Shown here one piece after another: positions 1 through 7,863 of a stretch of DNA of 64,000 bases. A program made the position numbers and the translations under genes. The notes under the pieces are model-generated. The model was not told the origin of the DNA and ran no database searches. It worked only from the letters and a program-made list of their open reading frames with translations. The stretch covers positions 32,819 through 96,818 of the forward strand of contig NZ_QLSU01000037.1 in NCBI RefSeq assembly GCF_003268775.1, in the 5' to 3' direction. The stretch is from Paraburkholderia unamae. Lineage in GTDB: Bacteria; Pseudomonadota; Gammaproteobacteria; Burkholderiales; Burkholderiaceae. Within the stretch, counting starts at the first letter, position 1, and the number at the start of each line of letters is the position of its first letter.

Positions 1-286
1 GCATCGAGGCGAGCGTGAAGGCGGCGAACGAGAACAGATACAGACGCTTCGCGCCCACGCGGTCCACGAGCCAGCCGTTGAGCGGCAGCATCAGCGCCAT
101 GGCCAGCAGGTAGCCGCTCACGATCCACTGCGCCGTGGCCACGGGCGAGCCGAGCGCATGGCCGATCGTGGAAAGCGACACGTTGACGAGCGTCGAGTCC
201 ATCTGCGCCATGAACGAGCCGATGGAGACGACCGCCGCCACTTTCCAGACCAGCGGATCGATACGCCCGGCGGGGTTGGCGTTCAT
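1..286 (-). CDS. DHA2-type MFS drug exporter, N-terminal part (cut by window edge)
   Basis: Only the first 95 codons lie in the window. The N-terminus has a helix followed by MDSTLVNVSL, which matches the first-helix signature of 14-helix (DHA2, EmrB/QacA type) proton-driven exporters, and later the loop GWLVDRVGAKR, which is the MFS motif A between helices 2 and 3. The start ATG overlaps the stop of the upstream MarR gene (ATGA), so the two are translated together and MarR is the likely regulator. The substrate cannot be told from this fragment. The family call is firm; the DHA2 subclass is probable. Confidence 0.85.
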   Translation of the reverse strand, partial: MNANPAGRIDPLVWKVAAVVSIGSFMAQMDSTLVNVSLSTIGHALGSPVATAQWIVSGYLLAMALMLPLNGWLVDRVGAKRLYLFSFAAFTLASM

Positions 287-711
287 CGTTCCGCCAGTTT
301 TCTGATGAGCGCACCGGCCTTGAACAGCGTGGCGCGTTCGCCTTCGTCCAGTTCCGCGATGGCGTGCGAGAGCCACATTTGCTTGGCGGCGCGCGTCTCC
401 TTGCGGAGCTGCCGGCCCTTTGACGTCAGGTCGATGAGTATCCTGCGCCCGTCCGTGGCATGCGGCGTGCGGGCGACGAGGCCCAGTTCCTCCAGCGCCG
501 CGATCGTGGCGCCCATCGACTGGGGCCGCATGCCCTCGGCGCGCGCGAGCGCGGCAATCGTGGCTGGCCCGTCGTTGGCGAGGCGCGACATGACGACGGA
601 TTCCGTCATCGAAAGGGCGTCGGCGTGGGACTCGTTGCGGGTGCGCCGCACGAGCATGCCGATTGCCTGCATGAAGTCGATGACGGCGGGTTCTATGGTT
701 TTGACGGACAT
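283..711 (-). CDS. MarR-family transcriptional regulator
   Basis: A 142-residue protein of usual MarR length. It has a central winged helix-turn-helix (about residues 45-95) containing RAEGMRPQSMGATIAALEEL and the wing DGRRILIDLTSKGR. I start at ATG 711 (MSVKTIEP); the frame stays open upstream to 942, but that extension runs through the palindromic operator and has no MarR similarity. The gene overlaps the following MFS exporter by four bases, the classic layout of a MarR repressor controlling its own efflux pump. The ligand is unknown. Confidence 0.9.
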   Translation of the reverse strand: MSVKTIEPAVIDFMQAIGMLVRRTRNESHADALSMTESVVMSRLANDGPATIAALARAEGMRPQSMGATIAALEELGLVARTPHATDGRRILIDLTSKGRQLRKETRAAKQMWLSHAIAELDEGERATLFKAGALIRKLAER

Positions 712-760
712 GGTTAGCCACGCGGCTTCGGGTGGGGCATGTCTCGCATCATGAAGATAA

Positions 761-786
761 ACAGGTAAACTTACAAGTTTACCTGT
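761..786. promoter_or_regulatory. Palindromic operator, probably of the MarR regulator
   Basis: Two perfect 12-base arms, ACAGGTAAACTT and AAGTTTACCTGT, are separated by two bases. The site lies 50-75 bases upstream of the marR start. On the minus strand a TTGACA box (789 to 784) overlaps its edge, so a bound dimer would cover a sigma-70 -35 region. Size and symmetry fit MarR operators; autoregulation of marR and the exporter is inferred. Confidence 0.75.
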
Positions 787-830
787 CAAAAAAATAATCG
801 ATTGGATGCAGAAGACAGGAAGCAATGAGG

Positions 831-858
831 AAAAAGAGGGACCGGAAAAACCGGTCCC
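831..858 (-). terminator. Rho-independent terminator of the alkylsulfatase transcription unit
   Basis: Reading the minus strand, an 8-bp perfect stem GGGACCGG/CCGGTCCC with a TTTTT loop is followed by TCTTTTTCC. It sits about 45 bases beyond the stop of the small gene after the sulfatase, exactly where that transcript should end. Confidence 0.85.
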
Positions 859-904
859 CCTTGGGTTCTCGCAACCTGGGTCTTGCGTCAGACCGCAATG
901 CCAC

Positions 905-1441
905 TCAAACCGGCGGCGCCTCGCAGTTGTCGCAAACGGCAAGCGACTTCCCGATCACGCCGCGCAGCTTCTCGCTGTGCTGCGCGGGCGCGTCGATCAG
1001 GAGCAGATTGTCGTCGAGCGCGCTTTGCAGATCGACACGGCCTGCCAGCAACGCCTGAAGTGTGACGTTGGCCACGACCAGCACGACGCTGCGCTTTTCG
1101 ACGTCTTCCGTGGCGAGGTCGGGCATCTCGGGCACGATGTCGGGATCGAAACCTTCCGGTGTGGCGTGGAAGAAACCCCAGGTCTCGCCTTCGATCAGCA
1201 GGACATAGAAGTCGGGCAGTGCCAGCAACTCATCGATGGCAACAGACGTTTCGAGGCGATCCTGAAACACCTTGAGCGTTTCGATGGCGGCCAGGCGTTG
1301 CCGCGCGGTGGCCAGCACGCCTTCGGTCTTGTCCTCGGTGAGGAGTCCGCTGTCGATCGCGCCGCGCGTGGCGGTCGCGACGCACAACGCCAACGGGTGA
1401 CCGATGCCGAATTCGATCTTGAAGTTGCAGATAGCGCACAT
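905..1441 (-). CDS. Conserved-looking small protein of unknown function, paired with alkylsulfatase
   Basis: A 178-residue soluble protein that I do not recognise. It begins six bases after the sulfatase stop and is followed by a strong terminator, so it is co-transcribed with the sulfatase. It has a CxxC pair at each end: CAIC at residues 2-5 and CDNC near the C-terminus, which could bind a metal or form disulfides. There is no signal peptide or membrane helix. The sequence between is mixed alpha/beta and acidic. A role linked to sulfate-ester use is inferred only from position. Confidence 0.75.
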   Translation of the reverse strand: MCAICNFKIEFGIGHPLALCVATATRGAIDSGLLTEDKTEGVLATARQRLAAIETLKVFQDRLETSVAIDELLALPDFYVLLIEGETWGFFHATPEGFDPDIVPEMPDLATEDVEKRSVVLVVANVTLQALLAGRVDLQSALDDNLLLIDAPAQHSEKLRGVIGKSLAVCDNCEAPPV

Positions 1442-1447
1442 GGTTCG

Positions 1448-3502
1448 TCAGGGCGTAACGATATTGAAGAACAGTTCGAAGCTGTCGAGCCAGGTCACGA
1501 ATTCGCCGAGCTTCTGGCTGTTGCCGTCCACCTTCGCCTTGCCCGCGATCACGAGGCTGTGCATCGTGGTGTCGCCCAGCATGATGTTGTTCAGGTCGTG
1601 GCGGCTCATGGTCAGCGATGCGTCGGCGGTGCCGGAGGTCCGGCCCTTCGAGTAGTGCAAGGCCGAATTCTCGACGCCGACGAGGTACTTGTCGTCCGTG
1701 TCCGTGAGCACGAGATTGAACGACAGCGACTTGCCGGCGGCCTTTTGCGCGTCGAGCCGGATGCCGAGGTAGTCGAGGAACATGTCGAGCGGCATGGCGC
1801 GGATCACGTCTGGGCTCTGCGGCGTGGCCGTGAGTTCCTTGTGAACGCCGTTGCGCAGCTCCATTGCGCCGGTCAGATAGATGTTGCGCCAGCTCGCCGC
1901 CTCGGATTGGTAACCCAATTGCTCGTAGGTGTCGGCCAGCAGGTGCTTTGCCGCAACGTTTTCCGGTTCCGCAAACACCACGTGGTTGACGACCTCGGCT
2001 ACCCAGCGGTAATCGCCCTTGTCGAACGACGCCTGCGCCTTCTTCAGCACGGCGCTGGAGCCGCCCATGAATTCGACATAGCGCTTGCCGACCTCGACAG
2101 GCGGCAGACGGTGCAATTCGGCAGGCACGCCGTCGAAAAAGCCGAGACGCAGGTTGTACTGAGCGACGAGGTTGTGATACGTGGCGCCATAGTAGCCGCG
2201 GCAGTACCAGTGCTTCGAGAGGTTGTCCGGCAGATGCAGCATGTCGCCGATCTCGCGCGGCGTGTAGCCGCTGTTCGCGAGGCGCATGGTCTGGTCGTGC
2301 AGATAGCGGTACATGTCGCGCTGTGCGCTCACGAACGGCACGATGCGCTCGTTGCCCCACGTCGGCCAGTAGTGCGAGGCGAACAGGACTTCCATTTCGC
2401 CACCGAACATGTCGAGCGCCATTTGCAGATACTTCGACCAGAGCAGGGCGTCGCGCACCTTGGCGCCGCGCAGCGTGTACAGGTTGTGTTGCGTGTGCGT
2501 CGCATCCTCGGCCGCGCAGAATGCCTTGAACTTCGGTAGATAGAACATGAATTCCGTAGGCGCTTCGGATTCCGGCGCCATCAGCACGACGAGTTCAACG
2601 CCGTCGAGCACCAGTTTTTGTCCGGTTTTTTCCGCGTATTCGGCGGGGATCGCGAGCGTCATCGTGCCGGTGGAGCCGGTTTTGCCGAGGCCGGCGTCCA
2701 CCACGCCGACCGCGCTGCGCGGCAGCAGGTTGCCGTACATGTAAAGCGCGCGGCGGCCCATGGCATTGCCCGCGATGATGTTCTCGCTCACGGCGGCCTC
2801 GACAAAGCCCGCCGGGGCGACGACCTGGACCTTGCCAGACTTCAGATCGTCGTCGCTCACGATGCCGCGGACGCCGCCGTAGTGATCCGCGTGGCTATGC
2901 GTGTAGATCACATGGGTGATGGGGTGATCGCCGAGATGCGGGACGACCAGGTTCTTCCACACGTACGACGAGACTTCGATCGTCACCAGCGGGTCGACGA
3001 CGATAAAGCCCTTGTCGCCACGAATGATGCTCATGACCGAAAGGTCATAGCCGCGCACCTGCCAGATGCCTTCGGTGACCTTGAACAGTCCGTGATTCAT
3101 GTTGAGCTTGGCGTTGCGCCAGAGGCTGGGGTTCACGGTGTTCGGCGCGTTGTTTTCCGGGCCGCCGGTGATGAACGCGAACTGCCCGAGGTTCCATGCA
3201 TCCACCCCTTTGGGGCCCGGAATCTTCACCGGATCGGGCAGCTTGGCGACGAGTCCGCGGCTCGCGTCCTCGAAATCCTGCGTATGCGCGAAGGAGAGGA
3301 AATGCGCGTAGGCCGCGTTCGCGTCGAGCGTGGCGCGGGTGGGCGGCTTGGGGGCGATGCCCGTGGGGCTGGCCGGCGTTGCGGCGTCCGCGAAAGATTC
3401 ACCCATCACCGTGCCGAGGCCCGTGGCCACGCCGGCTACGGCGACGTTCTTCAGGAACTTGCGGCGTGTGCCGGGATGCTCGCGCTCGTTGTTATCGGAC
3501 AT
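1448..3502 (-). CDS. Exported alkyl/aryl sulfatase, metallo-beta-lactamase fold (SdsA1/YjcS family)
   Basis: This 684-residue enzyme should cleave primary alkyl sulfates such as dodecyl sulfate into alcohol and sulfate. The N-terminus carries a twin-arginine signal (TRRKFLKNV, RR at 13-14, then a hydrophobic stretch and a cleavage region near residue 40), so it is exported folded to the periplasm. The zinc-binding motif THSHADH is at 201-207. The length fits the SdsA1 family, with a beta-lactamase-like domain, an all-alpha dimerisation domain and a C-terminal SCP2-like domain that binds the alkyl chain. It is divergent from a ytcA-mdtNOP-like efflux operon; E. coli yjcS has the same neighbours. 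Start ATG 3502 gives the complete Tat signal. Confidence 0.93.
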   Translation of the reverse strand: MSDNNEREHPGTRRKFLKNVAVAGVATGLGTVMGESFADAATPASPTGIAPKPPTRATLDANAAYAHFLSFAHTQDFEDASRGLVAKLPDPVKIPGPKGVDAWNLGQFAFITGGPENNAPNTVNPSLWRNAKLNMNHGLFKVTEGIWQVRGYDLSVMSIIRGDKGFIVVDPLVTIEVSSYVWKNLVVPHLGDHPITHVIYTHSHADHYGGVRGIVSDDDLKSGKVQVVAPAGFVEAAVSENIIAGNAMGRRALYMYGNLLPRSAVGVVDAGLGKTGSTGTMTLAIPAEYAEKTGQKLVLDGVELVVLMAPESEAPTEFMFYLPKFKAFCAAEDATHTQHNLYTLRGAKVRDALLWSKYLQMALDMFGGEMEVLFASHYWPTWGNERIVPFVSAQRDMYRYLHDQTMRLANSGYTPREIGDMLHLPDNLSKHWYCRGYYGATYHNLVAQYNLRLGFFDGVPAELHRLPPVEVGKRYVEFMGGSSAVLKKAQASFDKGDYRWVAEVVNHVVFAEPENVAAKHLLADTYEQLGYQSEAASWRNIYLTGAMELRNGVHKELTATPQSPDVIRAMPLDMFLDYLGIRLDAQKAAGKSLSFNLVLTDTDDKYLVGVENSALHYSKGRTSGTADASLTMSRHDLNNIMLGDTTMHSLVIAGKAKVDGNSQKLGEFVTWLDSFELFFNIVTP

Positions 3503-4277
3503 GAGAGATTCTCCAAGTTGCTGCTTTTGCCAGGTTGTCCTTGATTTTCACGAACGTCCTCACGTAAAGCTCTTGTGAGCGAGGATGCGCGGCGCGCACC
3601 CGCGTCGACGAAATGGAGTTCCGTGAAAATGATTGGTAAGGAAGAGGAAGCTGAATGGTCAAAAATGCTGATAAAGAATGAATCGCTTTGGCCTTCCTTC
3701 ATGCGGTGTTATCAGGCGACGTCGGATCCCTATTTTTTCAATGAATCGAGAGACATTTTTCGGCAGAAAAAATACGAATATCGAAAGTCAAAGCTTTCCT
3801 CTGCCAGTTGATTTGACAGGCGTATTTAATCGCGGCCGTGCGCGAGTCAAAGCGGAGTATTGGCTAGGCCGTGCTCGATTATTCTATGCTAGACGGCGTG
3901 GGGCGCGCTGCGTCTATCCCTTAAGGAAGATATGCGATCCGTCAAAGAAATTTAAAAAATTGACTGTCTGACTGTGGGTGCGGTGTGAGCGAAATGTTCG
4001 CGACCTAAAAATGATTCGATATCTCATATGTCGGCGCAATGTGAATTGCGTCACGCGAGATCGTTTTTTTGTAAGTTGAAGTGATTTGAATCGTGAATAG
4101 GAAGAATCTTATTTTTATTATCGCTTGTTTGACGTCCAATTATTAATTGATTGAAACGTGGGGCGTGAGTGATCCCGGTAAAGTGCGCAGCACATTCGAT
4201 TGTCAAACAAGCGCGCGGGCGCGCAACAGCGGCAACAGGCAGAGACCGGCCGCATTTCCGCAACCTCGAAGACGCCT
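3503..4277. other. AT-rich intergenic region between divergent sulfatase and efflux operons
   Basis: About 775 bases with clearly more A+T than the rest of the window, especially 3650-4170. Short open frames on both strands have no ribosome-binding site and no recognisable product. A small inverted repeat CGCAAT-GTGA-ATTGCG lies at 4035-4050. Divergent promoters for both operons must lie here; the base composition suggests binding by an H-NS/MvaT-type silencer. That is inference, and I could not place a clear promoter. Confidence 0.6.
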
Positions 4278-4637
4278 ATGAAAGATCAATATTGCGAACG
4301 ACTTCATGAGTATCGCGAGCGCAAGCGTCGTCGATCGATGCCCGCCGGCCGCGACACATTTCGCTTGCCGCTGTGCGACCTCGTCGCACGAACGCTCTCG
4401 TGCCTCGCGGCCGCGGCGCTCGCCGGGTGCTCGGCGTCGCCCTCCATCAGCGTGATGGGCGCCTTCTTCCCCGACTGGATGTTCTGCGTGCTGGGCGCGC
4501 TGTTGATCGCGCTGGCCGTGCGCGGCGTGCTCATCCACGTGCAACGAGAGCGTCTCCTGGGGCCGCCGCTGCTGGCCTTTCCCGCGCTATGGCTGCTGTT
4601 TTCCCTGCTGATCTGGCTACTCCTCTTCAATTCCTGA
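4278..4637 (+). CDS. ytcA: YtcA-family membrane lipoprotein
   Basis: A 119-residue protein. After a basic N-terminus comes a lipoprotein signal with lipobox LAGC, then the segment SISVMGAFFPDWMFCVLGA typical of the YtcA family, and a second C-terminal membrane helix rich in Leu/Trp. YtcA proteins are small inner-membrane proteins encoded just before the MdtN adaptor; the function is not known. The ATG at 4278 is my choice; ATG 4338, closer to the signal sequence, is an alternative, and neither has a strong ribosome-binding site. First gene of the efflux operon, 27 bases before the adaptor gene. Confidence 0.8.
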   Translation: MKDQYCERLHEYRERKRRRSMPAGRDTFRLPLCDLVARTLSCLAAAALAGCSASPSISVMGAFFPDWMFCVLGALLIALAVRGVLIHVQRERLLGPPLLAFPALWLLFSLLIWLLLFNS

Positions 4638-4664
4638 TATTCCTGACTATGACGGAGCGGGTTC

Positions 4665-5708
4665 ATGGCTAGCACGCCGAATCAAACTTCAAGCAAGATC
4701 GTCCCGGCTGTGCTGGCGGTAGTGGTGCTCCTTGTGCTGGCCTATGTGCTCTGGCGAGTCGATACGTCGCCACGTACCGACGACGCCTACGCGTACGCCG
4801 ACTCGATCGACGTGGTATCCGAAGTCAACGGGCGCATCGTCAACATGGCCGTGCGCGACAACCAGGCGGTCAAGCGCGGCGACGTGCTGTTCGCGATCGA
4901 CCCGCGCCCCTTCGACGACGAACTGGCCCGCGCCAACGCCGCGCTCGCGGCGCTCGACAGCCAGATCACGCTGATGGAGCGAACCGTGAAGGCGCAGCAA
5001 TATGGCGCCGACTCCGCGCACGCGGCGGTCGAGCGCGCGCGCGCCGCCGCCGCACAGTCGATCCAGACGCTCAAGCGCACCGAGCCGCTGCTCGCCAAAG
5101 GCTATGTCTCGGCCGAGGATGTGGACCGCGCACGCACGGCGCAGCGTGCTGCCGAGTCGGAGCTGGAGGCCGCGCGCCTGCAAGCGCAGCAGGCCTCGGC
5201 GGCCGTGACCGGCGTGGATGCGCTGGTCGCACAGCGCGACGTGGCGCGCGCGGAAATCGCGCTCGCGCAGTACCGTCTGGACATGGCGACGGTGCGCGCG
5301 CCCTTCGACGGCCGCGTGGTGTCGCTCAAGACAACGACCGGTCAGTTCGCCTCGCCGCTCAAGCCCGTTTTCACGCTCATCGACACGCGGCACTGGTACG
5401 TCGTCGCCAATTTTCGCGAGACGGAACTGAAGAACATTCGCGCGGGCACGCCGGCGAAGGTCTATTTGATGTCGGACACAGGGCAGCAGTTTCAGGGCCG
5501 CGTGGACTCCATCGGCTACGGCGTGCTGCCGGACGATGGCGGGCTCGTGCTCGAAGGCCTGCCGCGCGTGCAGCGCAGCCTGAACTGGGTGCGCGTGGCG
5601 CAGCGCTTTCCCGTGAAGATTCTCGTCGAGCGGCCGAATCCGGAGTTGTTCCGCGTGGGCGCTTCGGCCGTGGTCAAGCTCCAGCCTGGCGCGCGGGCGG
5701 CGCGCTGA
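4665..5708 (+). CDS. mdtN: HlyD/EmrA-type periplasmic adaptor of tripartite efflux pump (MdtN-like)
   Basis: A 347-residue membrane-fusion protein. One N-terminal helix (about residues 12-30) anchors it in the inner membrane. Then come the biotinyl-lipoyl half motif (VNGRIVNMAVRDNQAVKRGD), a long alpha-hairpin (about 75-190, rich in Ala, Glu, Arg) that docks the outer-membrane channel, the second lipoyl half (VRAPFDGRVVSLKTTTGQ) and a beta-barrel. It connects the FUSC inner-membrane protein and the OMF channel encoded next, seven and 155 codon-dense kilobases downstream without promoter gaps. In E. coli the homologous MdtNOP set is associated with sulfa-type and dye resistance. Confidence 0.88.
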   Translation: MASTPNQTSSKIVPAVLAVVVLLVLAYVLWRVDTSPRTDDAYAYADSIDVVSEVNGRIVNMAVRDNQAVKRGDVLFAIDPRPFDDELARANAALAALDSQITLMERTVKAQQYGADSAHAAVERARAAAAQSIQTLKRTEPLLAKGYVSAEDVDRARTAQRAAESELEAARLQAQQASAAVTGVDALVAQRDVARAEIALAQYRLDMATVRAPFDGRVVSLKTTTGQFASPLKPVFTLIDTRHWYVVANFRETELKNIRAGTPAKVYLMSDTGQQFQGRVDSIGYGVLPDDGGLVLEGLPRVQRSLNWVRVAQRFPVKILVERPNPELFRVGASAVVKLQPGARAAR

Positions 5709-5723
5709 GACGGGATGCTACCC

Positions 5724-7862
5724 ATGAACGACACCTTTGCGCAACGCCTCGCGCACACCTTGCGCTGGTTTGCCGCCGAACTCGCGCCGTTTCCGGGGCG
5801 CGGTCAGTTCGCGCTGCGCCTCACGCTCGCTTCCGCCATCGCCATCGTGATCGGGGAGACGTTCCAGATTCCGTACACGGTGCTGTCGCTGGTCGCCGTC
5901 TTCTTCACGGCACAGGCAAATGTCGTCCTCACGCGCGTGATCTTCATCGTGCTGTCGCTCGCCGACTTCATCGCGGTGTGCGTGTTCGTCTTCCTCCTGA
6001 AGCTGACCTACGACTACGCGTTGCTGCGCATCATCGCGTCGGGCGTGCTGTTCTTCTGCTTCATGTTTTGCGTGCGCGTGTCGAAGGCCGGCCTCGTACT
6101 GCTCGGGCCGGCGCTCGTCGTGCTCTACGCACAGTCGTTCGTCGACCAGACCGGCCAGGCCGACTACCTCGTGCGCCAGGTGTTGTGGTCCGTGGGGGCC
6201 ATCACGTATGGCAGCGTGCTCGCGCTGATCGTCAATACGGTGTTCGCGTCGACCAATCCGGTGCGACAGTTCGAGGGCGAAGCGCATCGCCAGCTTGGCC
6301 GCGCAGCCGCCCGGCTGGGTGCGCTGGCAGCGGGCGAGACCGCTGGGCCGCCGTTGTCGGGCGGCGAACTGCAACGGCAGTCCGCGGCGCTCCAGGGCTT
6401 CGCGACGTTCGCCAACATGGCCGACGCGAAAGATCCCGCGCGTCAGCAGTACCGGCAATGCTGCGTGGCTGCCGTGCTGCATGCGCAACATCTGTGCAAC
6501 ACACTACCCGCCGTGCTGCCGCACGCGACACCCGTGCTGCGCCGCGCACTCCAGCGGCTCCAGGCGCAATTGCTCGCGTTCGACGCGGCCATCGCCGCGC
6601 ACACTTCGTTCCGCCCAGAGTGGACGCCCGACGCGCCGGAGCGCGCAGTGCTCGCCACACTCGCGCAGGCCGACGACCTCTACCGCACCCTGCAAGCACT
6701 GGCGCATTTCGACAGCGCCGCCGTGCCCGCGCAGAAGCCGCCCAGGCCACCGCTCGTGCCCCCCGACGTGTTCAGCAATCCCGCCTATGTGCGTTTCGCG
6801 GTGAAGGTGCTGATCTGCGGCCTCACGGGCTATTTCGTCTTCAACGTCCTGCAATGGCCGGGCATCCATACCATCCTCATCACGAGCGGCATGGTGGCGC
6901 TGCCGGGGCTCGGCACCTCGGTGCGGCAGATGACGCTGCGCTTCTACGGCGCGTTGCTGGGCAGCGTGAGCGCGTTGCTGGTGTTCGTGCTCGTCATGCC
7001 GTACATCGACACGATTTTCGGACTCCTGCTCGCCATGCTGCCCGTGATCGCGGCGGGCGCGTGGCTGACCGCTGGTTCCGAGCGGCTCGCCTACGTCGGC
7101 ACCCAGGGCGCGGCGACCTTCGCGCTCGCGTTGCTCGAACACTTCGGTCCCAGCACCGACCTCACCGAGATTCGCGACCGCATGGTCGGCATTCTGCTTG
7201 GGGTGAGCATCTGCTGGGTGGTCTACGCGTTCATCTGGCCGGAAAGCGAAAGCGGCGACACGCGCGTGAAGCTCGCGGCGCTCGTGCGCGCGCTGGCGGA
7301 ACTCGTGCGCTCGCCCGCCCGGCGCGACGACCCGCAGCAGCAGATCGCCTACGCGAAGCAGCACATGCAGTGCTGGGCGGCGCTCAACGCGTGCAGCATG
7401 GACCTCGAAAAAGTGCGCTACGAGCCGCGCTACAAGCGCGGCGCGCCCGCGCGGCTCGCAGCTCAGGCCGAGCGGCTGCTTGCCGTGAGCCGCGGCCTGC
7501 TGGTGAGGCAAGACCACGTTCACGGCGAGACGCTCGCCGAGCTCGATCCCGCGCAAGCACGCGTGACGACTGCGCCCGCGCTCGCCACGGCCGCACGGTT
7601 GCGCGACGAAACCGCCAGTCTGCTCGACATCTACGCAAAGCGCGTGGTCGAGCAGGGCGAGCCGCCCACGCGGGAGCAGGAGCAACTGCGCGCCCACGCC
7701 ATGCAGATTGCCGGCCCGGCCGATACACCGCTGCTCGCGCACGTTCAACGCCTCGCGCTGGCGGCGGCGGACCTGCCCGGCTGGGAAACGGCCAACTCCA
7801 CGACAACTGCCGGCGCGAGCGCGATTGCCACCGCTTCGCGGCCCACCGGAAATCTGCCCTGA
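5724..7862 (+). CDS. mdtO: FUSC-family inner-membrane component of efflux pump (MdtO-like)
   Basis: A 712-residue protein with two clusters of membrane helices (about residues 30-170 and 365-510), each followed by a long soluble domain. This is the duplicated fusaric-acid-resistance layout of MdtO/AaeB proteins. It is the inner-membrane export unit that works with the HlyD adaptor before it and the OMF channel after it. ATG 5724 (MNDTFAQR) is preferred because GGGA lies at useful spacing; an in-frame ATG at 5715 is possible. The gene is 15 bases after mdtN and two bases from the next ATG. The substrate is not evident. Confidence 0.88.
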   Translation: MNDTFAQRLAHTLRWFAAELAPFPGRGQFALRLTLASAIAIVIGETFQIPYTVLSLVAVFFTAQANVVLTRVIFIVLSLADFIAVCVFVFLLKLTYDYALLRIIASGVLFFCFMFCVRVSKAGLVLLGPALVVLYAQSFVDQTGQADYLVRQVLWSVGAITYGSVLALIVNTVFASTNPVRQFEGEAHRQLGRAAARLGALAAGETAGPPLSGGELQRQSAALQGFATFANMADAKDPARQQYRQCCVAAVLHAQHLCNTLPAVLPHATPVLRRALQRLQAQLLAFDAAIAAHTSFRPEWTPDAPERAVLATLAQADDLYRTLQALAHFDSAAVPAQKPPRPPLVPPDVFSNPAYVRFAVKVLICGLTGYFVFNVLQWPGIHTILITSGMVALPGLGTSVRQMTLRFYGALLGSVSALLVFVLVMPYIDTIFGLLLAMLPVIAAGAWLTAGSERLAYVGTQGAATFALALLEHFGPSTDLTEIRDRMVGILLGVSICWVVYAFIWPESESGDTRVKLAALVRALAELVRSPARRDDPQQQIAYAKQHMQCWAALNACSMDLEKVRYEPRYKRGAPARLAAQAERLLAVSRGLLVRQDHVHGETLAELDPAQARVTTAPALATAARLRDETASLLDIYAKRVVEQGEPPTREQEQLRAHAMQIAGPADTPLLAHVQRLALAAADLPGWETANSTTTAGASAIATASRPTGNLP

Positions 7863-7863
7863 C

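Noticed and set aside
806..2539. A 577-codon plus-strand frame opposite the alkylsulfatase
   Set aside because: It is antisense to two convincing minus-strand genes, crosses the terminator hairpin and has no ribosome-binding site or recognisable fold.
3575..3971. Short plus-strand frames in the AT-rich gap
   Set aside because: They overlap each other, have no ribosome-binding site and no similarity by eye; better explained as regulatory DNA.
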